A DNA stretch of 48,126 bases, taken from Myxococcota bacterium (lineage in GTDB: Bacteria > Myxococcota_A > Bradymonadia > UBA7976 > UBA1532). Of this stretch, positions 5,695-14,525 are shown in pieces (positions within the stretch are counted from its first letter, which is position 1; every line of letters starts with the position of its first letter). The stretch lies in contig JAHJCH010000198.1 of assembly GCA_018813065.1 (NCBI GenBank), positions 1 through 48,126 of the forward strand, written 5' to 3'. The translations under genes and the position numbers were made by a program. Under the pieces are notes generated by a model, which ran no database searches, was not told the DNA's origin, and saw nothing but the letters and a program-made list of their open reading frames with translations.

Positions 5695-8106
5695 ATGAAG
5701 CGGATCGGTGTTTGGACGCAGCGGGCCGGGGCCGCGCTCTTAGTGGCCTTGGTCGTGGCCGCGCCGCTGGCGGTGGGCGGCACGCGGGATGAGGCGCGGC
5801 TCATCGGCGCGCTCTTGGCGCTCGTGGCCGCCGCCGCGCTTGCCTTGGGGCGCGGCGCGCGCCGCCTGCGCTTGGCCCCCCCCCTCTTGGGGCCAGCCCT
5901 CCTCACCGCCTGGGGGCTGATCCAGCTCACGCCCCTCCCTCAGTGGCTCCTGGCGCTGCTGAGCCCCGAGGCCATGGCCGTGCGGCGCTACAGCCTCGAC
6001 CACATCGGGCGCCTCGACGGCCTCCACCCCATCACCCTCGATCCCGCCGCGACCTGGATCGCCTTGGCCCATCAGGCGGCCTTCACCGCCCTGGCCCTGG
6101 GCGCCTTGAACCTGCGCCGCGCCCAGCGCCGCTGGGCCTTATGGGCGCTCTTGGGCGGCGCGACGCTGGTGGCCCTCATCGGCTTCGGGCAGTGGGCCTT
6201 GGAGGCCCCGCGCGTGCTGGGCCTGTACACCTCCCTGCACCACGCGCAGCTCAGCGGCTACTTCTCCACCTTCATCAACAACAACACCCTCGCCGGCCTG
6301 CTGCTCCTCGGCGCGCTCCTGGGCCTGGGCGTCTTCGTCGAGAGCGAGCACGCCTTGGCCCAGCGCCTCGCCTTTATCAGCGCGGGCCTCTGCGGGGTGG
6401 GCGTCTTCGCCTCGGGCTCTCGTGGCGGCCAAGCCGCGCTGCTCATCGGCCTGCTGATCTGGGCGGCCCTGGCCCACTCCAAGGGGCGCCGCCCCGCCGA
6501 CAGCCAGCGCGATCGCGCGCGGATCGTCGCCAAGCTGGCCCTGCTCTCTGCGCTGATCGGCCTGATCCTCTCGCTGGTGCTCCTCCCTGACTGGCACACG
6601 CTCCTGGATGACACGCGCCCTGATCAGAAGCTGGTGAGCTGGGAGGCGGCCTGGGCCTATGCGCGGCGCTACTGGCTGGTCGGCAGCGGGCGGGGCACCT
6701 TCGAGTACGTCTACCCTCAGTTCCAATCCAGCCTCTTCAGCGGCACGGTCACGCACCCCGAGAACATCCTCCTCCAGCTGTGGTGTGAGTGGGGCCTGCT
6801 CGGCGCGATCGTGGGCATCGGCGCGGGGATCTGGGGCGTCTACGCCCTGATCCGCTGCGCAGGGCGGGCGACGGCCCCGGTGCACTGGGCGCAGATCGCC
6901 GGGCTGACGGCGGTGGGGCTCCAGCAGCTCGTGGACTTCGGCTTGGAGAGCGCGGGGTTGGCCTATCCGGTGGCCGTCACCTTGGGCCTGGCCTTCTCGC
7001 GTTGTCAGCCGCGCTGGCGCCCTCGGGCCTGGGTCGTCGTCGCCCCCGCGCTGCTCCTGCTCATCGCGCTGGGCCTCGCTGGCCCCAAGGCGCTGGCGGC
7101 GGACCCCGATGAGATGCTCAAGCGCGCCGCCGTCGAGGATGTTGTCGCCGCCCACCCCGCCGACTACCTCACCCCGCTGCGCGTCGGCGCCGCCGAGGGC
7201 CGTATGCCCTTGGCCACGCGCCTGGGCTGGCTTAACCGCAGCATGGCCCTCTTCCCCCTCGGCGCCGCCGCGCACCTCCAGGCCGCGCGGCTCCTCGCCG
7301 CGCACGCGCTGCCGCTCCAGGCCGCCTTGGAGTATCGCTTGGCGATGGAGCGCGCCCCTTGGCGCGAGAGCGCCTTGCTGGAGGAGGTCGAGGCGCGGCT
7401 CAAGATCCGCGAGGCCCTGGCCATCGCCACGCCGCCGACGCCGCGCGCGCGCTGGCGGCTGGGCAACATCCTCCTCGACGCGCGCCGCGCGGCGGACGCC
7501 CGCGATCTGACGCGCGGCTTTATGGACACCCACGCCCTCCACGGCGAGCCCACGCCGCCGGAGCTGCACCGGGTCTTGATCCGCGCCTGCTATGCGCTGA
7601 AGGACTATGCCTGCGTGGATGAGAGCGCCCGCTGGCTCATCGCCCACGGCGCCCCAGCGGTGGGCTATGCCTTTGAGGCCCTCTCGGCGCTGCGGCGCGG
7701 GGCCTTGGAGGAGGCCCGCGAGGCCATCGCCAGCGGCGCCGTGGAGGGCCGCGCCGATCCCGACTATCAGCGCGTGACGGCGGAGGTGAGCGAGGCGCTG
7801 GGGGATCTCACCAAGGCCCGCGCCGCGCTTGATCGCCTCTGGCAGCTCCAGAGCCACTGGCCGCGCCGCGCCGCGCAGGCGCTGGGGCTGCGCGCGGCGC
7901 TGGAGCTGCGTCATCACAAGCCCAACGCCGCGCTGAAGATCTACCGCGAGGCCCTGGCGCTCGATCCCCACCCACGCTACGCCCGCGCGATCATCGAGCT
8001 GCTGCGCGCGGCGGGGCGAGAGGGCGAGGCGGCGATGGAGCAAGGGCGGATGGAGGCGCGCGCCCGCCGCGTGGGGCGCGGCCTCAAGAGAGATAACGAG
8101 GAGTGA
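5695..8106 (+). CDS. O-antigen ligase/polymerase-family membrane protein with TPR tail
   Basis: 803 residues. The first 430 or so form about ten to twelve membrane segments. The Wzy_C (O-antigen ligase/polymerase) signature is in the second half: GSRGGQAALLIG, then AYARRYWLVGSGRGTFEYVY, then VTHPENILLQLWCEWGLLGA, with the conserved Arg and His facing the periplasm in this family. Residues about 470-800 are helical repeats of TPR type (for example DYQRVTAEVSEALGDLTKA and NAALKIYREALALDPHPRYA), which would bind a partner. Function: joining undecaprenyl-linked repeat units into a chain or onto an acceptor. GACGGAGGGGGG lies before the ATG. The last codon overlaps the GTG of the glycosyltransferase gene (GTGA), so they are coupled. 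A second protein of this family lies at 11239. Confidence 0.85.
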   Translation: MKRIGVWTQRAGAALLVALVVAAPLAVGGTRDEARLIGALLALVAAAALALGRGARRLRLAPPLLGPALLTAWGLIQLTPLPQWLLALLSPEAMAVRRYSLDHIGRLDGLHPITLDPAATWIALAHQAAFTALALGALNLRRAQRRWALWALLGGATLVALIGFGQWALEAPRVLGLYTSLHHAQLSGYFSTFINNNTLAGLLLLGALLGLGVFVESEHALAQRLAFISAGLCGVGVFASGSRGGQAALLIGLLIWAALAHSKGRRPADSQRDRARIVAKLALLSALIGLILSLVLLPDWHTLLDDTRPDQKLVSWEAAWAYARRYWLVGSGRGTFEYVYPQFQSSLFSGTVTHPENILLQLWCEWGLLGAIVGIGAGIWGVYALIRCAGRATAPVHWAQIAGLTAVGLQQLVDFGLESAGLAYPVAVTLGLAFSRCQPRWRPRAWVVVAPALLLLIALGLAGPKALAADPDEMLKRAAVEDVVAAHPADYLTPLRVGAAEGRMPLATRLGWLNRSMALFPLGAAAHLQAARLLAAHALPLQAALEYRLAMERAPWRESALLEEVEARLKIREALAIATPPTPRARWRLGNILLDARRAADARDLTRGFMDTHALHGEPTPPELHRVLIRACYALKDYACVDESARWLIAHGAPAVGYAFEALSALRRGALEEAREAIASGAVEGRADPDYQRVTAEVSEALGDLTKARAALDRLWQLQSHWPRRAAQALGLRAALELRHHKPNAALKIYREALALDPHPRYARAIIELLRAAGREGEAAMEQGRMEARARRVGRGLKRDNEE

Positions 8107-9344
8107 GCATGCACGTCTTACTTTTGGCCCTCAACTACGCCCCCGACAAGCTCGGCAACGCGCCGCTGATGACCGGCTTGGCCGAGGGCCTCGCCGCCCG
8201 AGGCCACCGCGTCAGCGTCGTCTGCGCCTTCCCCCACCATGAGACGGGCCGCGTCGCCGAGGGTTATCGCCGCCGGCTCTTTAAGCGCGAGCGCCGCCAC
8301 GGCGTCGATATCCTGCGCGCCTACATCTACACGCCCAAGGGGGGCGGCAAGCTCGGCAAGGCGGCCACCTACGCCACCTTCACCGCCTCGGCCTTGACGG
8401 CGGCCCTCAGCGTGCGCCGCCCCGACGTGATCTTCACGCCCTCGCCGCCGCTCACGCTCGGGCTCGTCGATCAGCTCCTCAGCGCCTTCAAGGGGGTGCC
8501 CTTCGTCTACAACCTCCAAGACCTCTTCCCTGAGGCGGCCATCCGCCTGGGCGTGCTGACCCACCCGCTGTTGATCACCGGGCTGGAGCGCCTGGAGCGC
8601 CACGTCTACGCCCGCGCCGCCCACCTCTCGGTGATCAGCGAGGGCTTTCGCCGCTTCCTCATCGAGCGCGGCGTGCCTGATCGCAAGATCTCCGTCATCC
8701 CCAACTACACCGACGCGGGCTTCATCCAGCCGCAGCCCTCTGCGGCGAACCCCTACCGCCTCACCCACGGCTTCGAGGATCGCTTCGTGGTCCAGTTCAG
8801 CGGGCGGATGGGCTACAGCCAGGGGCTTGAGACGGTCTTAGAGGCCTGGGCGACGCTGGATGACCTGCCTGATCTGCGGCTGATGATGGTCGGCGACGGG
8901 CAAGCGCAGCCGATGGTGGCCCGCGCCCTGCGCGATGATCCGCGCGCGGTGGTCCTGCCCACGCAGCCGCAGGCCAACCTGCCCGATCTGCTCAACGCCG
9001 CCGACGTGGGCCTCGCCCCGCTGCGGCGCGGCATGGCCGGCACCAGCGTGCCCAGCAAGCTCTTTGGGATCATGGCGGCGGGCAAGCCGGTGATCGCCGG
9101 GGTGGACGCGGGCAGCGACGCCGAGGCGATGATCGAGGCGGCGGGCGCGGGGCGCGTCACGCCGCCGGAGGACGCGCGCGCCTTGGCCGCCGCGATCCGC
9201 GCCTTGTACGCCGATCGTGAGGGCGCCAAGGCCATGGGCATTGCCGCCCGCGCCTATGTTGAGCGTCACCACACGCAGGCGGTGGTGGTCGATCAGTACG
9301 AGGCGATGCTTGAGCGGGTCATCGCCGAGGGGCGGGCGCGATAA
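8103..9344 (+). CDS. Glycosyltransferase family 4 (WbuB-like)
   Basis: 413 residues with the GT-B two-domain fold. The N-terminal domain opens MSMHVLLLALNYAPDKLGNA and contains a glycine-rich loop (GLAEGLAARGHRVSVV). The acceptor domain includes TPSPPLTLGLV and VYNLQDLFPEAAIRLGVL, which is the WbuB-type signature. The C-terminal domain has VVQFSGRMGYSQGLETVLEA and the nucleotide-sugar site LRRGMAGTSVPSKLFGIMAAGKPV, read here as SKLFGIMAAGKP. It would add one sugar to the growing lipid-linked unit at the inner face of the membrane. GTG at 8103 overlaps the previous stop; ATG at 8109 is an equally possible start. Its stop (TAA) shares one base with the next ATG. Confidence 0.88.
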   Translation: MSMHVLLLALNYAPDKLGNAPLMTGLAEGLAARGHRVSVVCAFPHHETGRVAEGYRRRLFKRERRHGVDILRAYIYTPKGGGKLGKAATYATFTASALTAALSVRRPDVIFTPSPPLTLGLVDQLLSAFKGVPFVYNLQDLFPEAAIRLGVLTHPLLITGLERLERHVYARAAHLSVISEGFRRFLIERGVPDRKISVIPNYTDAGFIQPQPSAANPYRLTHGFEDRFVVQFSGRMGYSQGLETVLEAWATLDDLPDLRLMMVGDGQAQPMVARALRDDPRAVVLPTQPQANLPDLLNAADVGLAPLRRGMAGTSVPSKLFGIMAAGKPVIAGVDAGSDAEAMIEAAGAGRVTPPEDARALAAAIRALYADREGAKAMGIAARAYVERHHTQAVVVDQYEAMLERVIAEGRAR

Positions 9345-11242
9345 TGTGCGGGATCGTCGGCTACGCGGGCCGCGCGCCCCTCGTCACGCGGCAACGGCTG
9401 GTGCATATGCGCGATCAGCTCCGCCATCGAGGCCCCGATGACGCGGGGATCTACCTCCACGCGCGCGGCGGCGTCGCCGTGGGGCTGGCGCATCGCCGCC
9501 TCTCCATCCTCGACACCCGCGAGATCGGCCGCCAGCCCATGTCCTTGGGCACGCTTCACCTGATCTTCAACGGCGAGATCTACAACTTTAAGGCGCTGCG
9601 CTTGGAGCTGGAGGCGCAGGGGCACACCTTCCAGACAGAGACGGACACCGAGGTGCTCCTGCACCTCTATCAAGCGCGGGGCATCGGCATGCTCGACGCC
9701 CTCAATGGGATGTTCAGCCTGGCGCTGTGGGATGAGCGCAAGCGCGCGCTGTTGCTGGCGCGGGATCGGCTGGGGATCAAGCCGCTCTACTACGCCGAGC
9801 TGCCCCAGGGGCTGCTCTTTGGCAGCGAGCCCAAGGCGCTCTTGGCCTCCAAGCTCATCAGCGACGCCCTCGATCTCCAAGCCCACCACGACTACCTGGC
9901 CTTGAACTACACGCCTGGGCCGCGCAGCGCGTGGCGTGACGTGCGCAAGCTCCAGCCCGGCGAGGCGATGATCTGGACGCCCGAGGGGCAGCGTCGTTGG
10001 CGCTACTGGAGCCCCGTCGCCGCCTTCGCCGCGCCGCGCCGCCCGGCGCCGACCTTCGACGAGGCCGCCGAGGAGGCGCTGTCGGCCCTGCGCGCGGCGA
10101 CGCGCCGCCGGATGATCGCTGATGTGCCCTTGGGGATGTTCCTCAGCGGTGGGATCGACTCCACCGCCGTGCTGATGTGCATGAGCGAGGTCGCCACGGC
10201 GCCGATCAAGGCCTTCACCATCGCCTTCGAGGAGGACAGCTACGACGAGTCTGCCCACGCGGCGGTGGCGGCGCGGGCCTTTGGGGCGCGCCACTACGTC
10301 GAGGTGGTCCGCCCCGAGCCGGAGGTCTTCCTTGGGCCGCTGACGGAGGCCTTCGACGAGCCCTACGCCGACAGCAGCGCCATCCCGCTGTGGTACCTCT
10401 CGCGCTTAGCCCGCCAGCACGTCACCGTGGCCCTGGGCGGCGACGGCGGCGACGAGGTCTTGGCGGGCTACCGCACGCACACCGCCTGGCGCCTGGCCCA
10501 GCTCTACCGCCAGCTCCCCGCCCGCCTGCGCGATGAGCTGATCCCCAGCCTGGCCCAGCGCCTGCCCGTCAGCCACGACAAGATCAGCTTCGATCTCAAG
10601 GCCCGCGCCTTCAGCGCCGCCGCCGCGCTGCCGCCCGTGGAGGCCCACTACGGCTTCAAGGCGTTCCTCAGCGAGTCAGCGCGCCGCGCGCTCTTGGGCG
10701 AGGCGGCGATGGGGCTGGAAGACAGCGTCGCGCGCTTTCAGGCCGTCGCCGACGAGGCGGGGCTCAGCGGCTTGAGCGAGATCCTCAACCTCGATCAGCA
10801 GATCTATCTCCCCGATGACATCTTGCTGAAGGTGGATCGGATGAGCATGATCCACGGCCTTGAGGCGCGCGTGCCCTTCCTGGACCATCAGCTCGTCGAG
10901 GCCCTCAACGCGCTCCCTGCGGATTACAAGCTGCGCGGCCTGACCACCAAGGCCCTGCTCAAGCGCGCGCTGCGCCGCCGCGCCCCGGCCCAGATCCTCA
11001 CGCGCGGCAAGGCGGGCTTCAACGTGCCCATGGCCCGCTGGCTCTTGGGGCCGCTGCGGGCGCTGTCGCGAGATATGCTCAGCCCTTCGAGTGTCCAAAG
11101 GCTCGGGCTGTGGGAGCCGAAGCGCGTCACGGCCCTCCTCGACGCGCATGAGCGGCGCGAGGCCGATCACAGCCGCCCCATCTGGGCGATGCTGAGCTTT
11201 ATGCTCTTCAACGAGCGCTTCAGACGAGGTCGAGCCGCATGA
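9344..11242 (+). CDS. asnB: Asparagine synthase-type glutamine amidotransferase
   Basis: 632 residues, full AsnB length. MCGIVGYAG exposes Cys2 as the N-terminal nucleophile of the glutaminase domain (1 to about 205, with RHRGPDDAG and NGEIYNF). The synthetase domain has the PP-loop FLSGGIDSTAVL near residue 268 and LGGDGGDEVLAGY. Housekeeping AsnB makes asparagine from aspartate and glutamine; copies inside polysaccharide loci are thought to amidate uronic-acid carboxyl groups on the glycan. Location between a glycosyltransferase and a priming transferase favours the second role, but sequence alone does not decide. It overlaps the neighbour genes by 1 bp (TAATG) upstream and 4 bp (ATGA) downstream. 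Confidence 0.88.
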   Translation: MCGIVGYAGRAPLVTRQRLVHMRDQLRHRGPDDAGIYLHARGGVAVGLAHRRLSILDTREIGRQPMSLGTLHLIFNGEIYNFKALRLELEAQGHTFQTETDTEVLLHLYQARGIGMLDALNGMFSLALWDERKRALLLARDRLGIKPLYYAELPQGLLFGSEPKALLASKLISDALDLQAHHDYLALNYTPGPRSAWRDVRKLQPGEAMIWTPEGQRRWRYWSPVAAFAAPRRPAPTFDEAAEEALSALRAATRRRMIADVPLGMFLSGGIDSTAVLMCMSEVATAPIKAFTIAFEEDSYDESAHAAVAARAFGARHYVEVVRPEPEVFLGPLTEAFDEPYADSSAIPLWYLSRLARQHVTVALGGDGGDEVLAGYRTHTAWRLAQLYRQLPARLRDELIPSLAQRLPVSHDKISFDLKARAFSAAAALPPVEAHYGFKAFLSESARRALLGEAAMGLEDSVARFQAVADEAGLSGLSEILNLDQQIYLPDDILLKVDRMSMIHGLEARVPFLDHQLVEALNALPADYKLRGLTTKALLKRALRRRAPAQILTRGKAGFNVPMARWLLGPLRALSRDMLSPSSVQRLGLWEPKRVTALLDAHERREADHSRPIWAMLSFMLFNERFRRGRAA

Positions 11243-13170
11243 CCCGAGACAACCTCCTCCACGCCACCCGCGCCTGGCTCGGCGTCGAGGCCCGCCGCCC
11301 GCCGCCCCCCCCGCGCCGTTGCTTCCCCTCGACGATGGCGCTGCCCGACAAGCCGATTTATGACCGCTTTACGCGGATTTATCAGTTTATTGGCGTGTTG
11401 ATCGGGCTCCTCTTGCTCAGCCCGCTGATGCTCCTGATCGCCATCGCCGTCAAGCGCACCTCCTCAGGCCCTGCCCTCTACAGGGGCGCGCGGGTGGGGT
11501 TGGGCGAGCGCGTCTTTTACATCTATAAGTTCCGCTCCATGTATGTGGGCGCCGAGCAGAAGATCGGCCAGCGCCTCGTCCGCCAAGACGAAGATCACTA
11601 CACGCCGATCGGCAAATTTCTGCGCAAATATCGCCTTGATGAGCTGCCACAGCTCTTTAATGTGCTCAAAGGTGATATGAACTTGGTCGGCCCTCGGCCT
11701 GTTCGGCCGATCTTCTTAGAAAAGCATCGCGAGAATATCCCAGGCTATGCGCGACGCTTCTTGGTCAAACCTGGGATAACAGGACAAGCGCAGGTGCGCG
11801 GCGGCTACTACACTCGCCCTCGCCACAAGCTCTTCTACGACACGCTCTACATCGCGCATCGCTCAGTGGGGCTCGATCTCAAGCTGATTGTGCTCACCTT
11901 CCTGCGCGTGATGACGCGCATCTTCACAACCACGGCGCTCTTAGCCTGGCTCGTGATGATGGCCGTGGTCCTCCCCGATGACCTGCGCTTGTACTTTACA
12001 TTTAACCTGTGGGGGCTGGGCTTAAACGTCCTTTATCTCATCCCGCCGCTGATCGTCCTGGCCTACCTCTTTCGCAAGAACGCCGCCCGCGAGCGCGTCT
12101 ACGCCCTCAAGACCCCTGTGGATCTGCCGCTGCTGGGCTTTATCCTCTACACCGCCCTGCTCATCCCGCTCAGCCGCTTCCCGCAGATCTCCGCCCGTGG
12201 CCTCCTGTGGTACCTCTGCAACGGCGTGGTGGTCTTCTATGTGGTGATGAACTCCAAGATCGTCACTGAGAAGCGCCACCTCTGGGTCAAGCTGATCATC
12301 GGCGCGGTCCTCACCGTGTCGGTGGCTTCGGTGATCCACGCCGCCTGGGTTTGGCGCGCCGCGGGCTACTTCAACCGCCTCGATGGGGTCTTTGGCCGCC
12401 CCATCATCCTCACCACCCTGCTGGTCGTGGCGCTGCCGTTGACCCTCAGCCGCGTGGGGCGGGGGCTGCGCGATGGCCGCTACCGCCTGATCGCCGTCGC
12501 CTTAGCCCTCACCGCCATGCTCACGCTGACCCGCTCGGGGATCATGGCCGTCTTCATCACCCTGATCGTCTACTACTGGGGGGATCGGCGCCGCGTGCTT
12601 CAGCTCATCGCCCTCTTCGCGCTGCTGCTGGTCCTCTCGGCGCAGATCAAGGGCGGGCGGATGCACCCGCGACAGGCGTTTGATGATCTCCAAGCCCTCT
12701 CGCTGCACCAAGCGCGGGTGATCAACGACATCACGCCCACGCGCCGCCTCATCGGCGTCGGCGCGCGCACGCTCCCCCAGCACATGAAGATCGCCCAGGT
12801 GCATCGCTACACCAAGGCGCGCGCCGCGCGGCTGGCTCAGCCCCGGCTCGACAACACCTACATGACCTTGTTTATCGATCATGGCCCGCTGGGGATGCTG
12901 TTCTTCCTCAGCTTTTTGATCGGCGGGCTCGTCTACATGAAGCGCGCCCAGCCGCTGATCGAGGCCCCCGAGGCGCGCCGTGATCTGCACACGATCTTCG
13001 CCTCGATGGTGGGGATGAGCGTGCTCTTGGCCTTCAGCGATGGCCTCTACTACCTGCCCATCATGCTGATCTTCTGGTCCACGATGGGCCTGGGCGTGGG
13101 CATCGCCGCCCACCACCGCAAGGGGCCCAAGGCGACCTACAAGCTGATCAGCAACCGTCAGAAGCTCTGA
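11239..13170 (+). CDS. Priming sugar-1-P transferase fused to an O-antigen polymerase-like domain
   Basis: 643 residues with two different membrane enzymes in one chain. Residues about 45-235 are a bacterial sugar transferase (polyprenyl-phosphate phosphoglycosyl transferase, WcaJ/PglC type): one membrane segment, then YKFRSMYVG, LDELPQLFNVLKGDMNLVGP (catalytic Asp-Glu) and PGITGQAQVRGG. Residues about 235-640 carry about ten membrane segments with LTRSGIMAVFI and a late periplasmic loop, resembling O-antigen ligase/polymerase proteins. The first part starts glycan assembly on undecaprenyl phosphate; the second would polymerise or transfer. No stop or frameshift is visible between the domains. 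ATG at 11239 overlaps the asnB stop; an ATG at 11335 (MALPDKP) is an alternative start nearer the domain. Confidence 0.8.
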   Translation: MTRDNLLHATRAWLGVEARRPPPPPRRCFPSTMALPDKPIYDRFTRIYQFIGVLIGLLLLSPLMLLIAIAVKRTSSGPALYRGARVGLGERVFYIYKFRSMYVGAEQKIGQRLVRQDEDHYTPIGKFLRKYRLDELPQLFNVLKGDMNLVGPRPVRPIFLEKHRENIPGYARRFLVKPGITGQAQVRGGYYTRPRHKLFYDTLYIAHRSVGLDLKLIVLTFLRVMTRIFTTTALLAWLVMMAVVLPDDLRLYFTFNLWGLGLNVLYLIPPLIVLAYLFRKNAARERVYALKTPVDLPLLGFILYTALLIPLSRFPQISARGLLWYLCNGVVVFYVVMNSKIVTEKRHLWVKLIIGAVLTVSVASVIHAAWVWRAAGYFNRLDGVFGRPIILTTLLVVALPLTLSRVGRGLRDGRYRLIAVALALTAMLTLTRSGIMAVFITLIVYYWGDRRRVLQLIALFALLLVLSAQIKGGRMHPRQAFDDLQALSLHQARVINDITPTRRLIGVGARTLPQHMKIAQVHRYTKARAARLAQPRLDNTYMTLFIDHGPLGMLFFLSFLIGGLVYMKRAQPLIEAPEARRDLHTIFASMVGMSVLLAFSDGLYYLPIMLIFWSTMGLGVGIAAHHRKGPKATYKLISNRQKL

Positions 13171-14100
13171 GTGGATCACGCGGGCTTCAGCGCCTTAGCG
13201 GGCTTCGTCGCCGCCACGCTCCGGGGCGAAACGCCGCCGCCGCTGCCCGAGGGGATCGCCGCGTTGGCCCAGGCTCACCGCCTGGCGGGGCTCCTCCACC
13301 ACCACCGCGCGCCCCTCCACCCCGCCGACGCGGCGCGCTGCGCCGAAGTGTGGCGCCGCGCGCTGTGGGCGCACCTGCGCCGGCTCAAGACTTGGCGGCA
13401 GGTCTGGCCCGAGGCGGCCCCCGCGCCGCTGCTGATCAAGGGCGCGGATCTGGCGGAGCGGCTCTACCAAGATCCGGGCGCGCGGCCCGCCAATGACCTT
13501 GATCTGCTGGTGACGCCCGCCGCCTTTGAGCCCCTGCGCGCGGCGCTGAGCGCCCAGGCCGATGAGATCCGTTCGGCGCGCTATGAGCGCCACCCTTGGG
13601 AGCGGGCCTACTCCCTGGGCTTCCTCTTCGACGGCGCCTTGATCGAGCTGCACGCGGGGTTGCTGCCGCCGCACCGGGGCGGCCCCAGCGCCTGTGGGCT
13701 ATGGCATCGTGGTGAGGCGGCGCGGCTCCAGGGGCGGGCCATCCGCTACCCGACCCCCGTGGATCGGCTGCTCATCACCTTGACCAACATCGCCAAGGAT
13801 GGGGGGCGCATGGATCTCCTCAGCGCGCTGGAGCTTGGGCTGCTTTTGAGCGCCTCGGGCCTGGGCCGCCGGGGGCTGGGCCTGCTGGCGGCGCATCATG
13901 GGCTGGGGCGTGTCGCTTGGCTCTCGCGGGCGCGCCTTGATCTGCTCCTCCGCGCGCCAAGCCACCCGCGATTGCCTTGGCTGTTGACTGACGACGTCTA
14001 TGAGCCCAACCACGCCCTCCTCACCTTGGGGCGCGCCGCGCTGACCCCCACCAGCGGCCTATGGGGCGCGCTACGCCGCGCGGTCCACCGCCGCCCATAG
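13171..14100 (+). CDS. Nucleotidyltransferase-like protein (NTP_transf_5 type)
   Basis: 309 residues. APLLIKGADLAERLYQDPGA followed by RPANDLDLLV is the signature of the uncharacterised nucleotidyltransferase family (PF14907 type): a KG.xL motif and a DxD-like NDLDLLV that would bind metal. These proteins are often found with exopolysaccharide genes, frequently beside HPr-kinase-like or PqqD-like genes; neither is seen here. The biochemical role is unknown. GTG at 13171 directly follows the stop of the fusion gene. The C-terminal codons also form the left arm of the terminator that closes the locus. Confidence 0.7.
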   Translation: MDHAGFSALAGFVAATLRGETPPPLPEGIAALAQAHRLAGLLHHHRAPLHPADAARCAEVWRRALWAHLRRLKTWRQVWPEAAPAPLLIKGADLAERLYQDPGARPANDLDLLVTPAAFEPLRAALSAQADEIRSARYERHPWERAYSLGFLFDGALIELHAGLLPPHRGGPSACGLWHRGEAARLQGRAIRYPTPVDRLLITLTNIAKDGGRMDLLSALELGLLLSASGLGRRGLGLLAAHHGLGRVAWLSRARLDLLLRAPSHPRLPWLLTDDVYEPNHALLTLGRAALTPTSGLWGALRRAVHRRP

Positions 14101-14111
14101 CCACTTTTTTT
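14056..14111 (+). terminator. Intrinsic terminator at the end of the polysaccharide locus
   Basis: GGCCTATGGGGCG (14056-14068) pairs with CGCCCATAGCC (14092-14102) through an 11-bp stem with two single-base bulges, enclosing a GC-rich inner part. ACTTTTTTT follows (seven T, 14105-14111). The stem covers the last codons and stop codon of the nucleotidyltransferase-like gene, so the coding end doubles as the terminator. It separates the polysaccharide genes from the arsenic-type operon. Confidence 0.75.
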
Positions 14112-14158
14112 ATACCCGCCCTTGAATTCACGCCGCGCCGCGTGCTTGATGAGCGCGT

Positions 14159-14179
14159 CATATCGCATATCGACGATAA
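14159..14179. promoter_or_regulatory. Candidate ArsR operator
   Basis: Two adjacent copies of CATATCG (14159-14172) run into an imperfect palindrome ATATCG-A-CGATAA (14167-14179). The site lies 21-41 bp upstream of the arsR ATG in an A+T-rich patch, where an autoregulating ArsR repressor would be expected to bind. A TTGATG at 14146 could be a -35 element, but no good -10 at standard spacing was found. Confidence 0.4.
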
Positions 14180-14199
14180 ACGAAACGACGCGAGGCCCC

Positions 14200-14511
14200 A
14201 TGCCCCCATGCACGCCACCCACGCCGCCTCCCGAGGGGGAAGCGGAGGCCAACATCGAGCTGGCGCGCTTGGCCAAGGCGCTCAGCCACCCCGCGCGGGT
14301 GACGATCCTGCGCGCGCTCCTCCGCCGCGACACCTGCGTCATGGGCTCCATCGTCGATCTCCTGCCCTTGGCCCAGTCCACCGTCTCCCAGCACCTCAAG
14401 CAGCTCAAGCAGGCGGGCTTGATCCGAGGGGAGATCGACGGCCCGAGGGTCTGCTACTGCGTCGAGCCAGAGGCGATTGAACGACTCAAGGCGCTCATCC
14501 AAGCGCTCTAA
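14200..14511 (+). CDS. arsR: ArsR-family transcriptional repressor
   Basis: 103 residues from ATG 14200 (CGAGG seven bases upstream). A Pro-rich leader ([11 protein letters not shown]) is followed by a winged-helix domain: [20 protein letters not shown], then the DNA-reading helix [19 protein letters not shown] and the wing with CYCVEP. Cys in [10 protein letters not shown] sits where ArsR proteins carry inducer-binding cysteines, and CYC near the C-terminus adds two thiols; the classical ELCVCDL motif is absent. It most likely senses arsenite or another thiol-reactive metalloid and controls the five genes that follow. An in-frame TTG at 14122 would add 26 residues but would run through the putative operator, so the ATG is preferred. 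The next gene follows after 14 bp. Confidence 0.85.
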   Translation: MPPCTPPTPPPEGEAEANIELARLAKALSHPARVTILRALLRRDTCVMGSIVDLLPLAQSTVSQHLKQLKQAGLIRGEIDGPRVCYCVEPEAIERLKALIQAL

Positions 14512-14525
14512 CGAGAGAGAAGCCT

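Noticed and set aside
6139-8043. Long open frame (634 codons) on the minus strand inside the polymerase gene
   Set aside because: Composition (Arg, Gly, Ala, Gln-rich, low complexity) and lack of domains mark it as a shadow of the GC-rich plus-strand gene.
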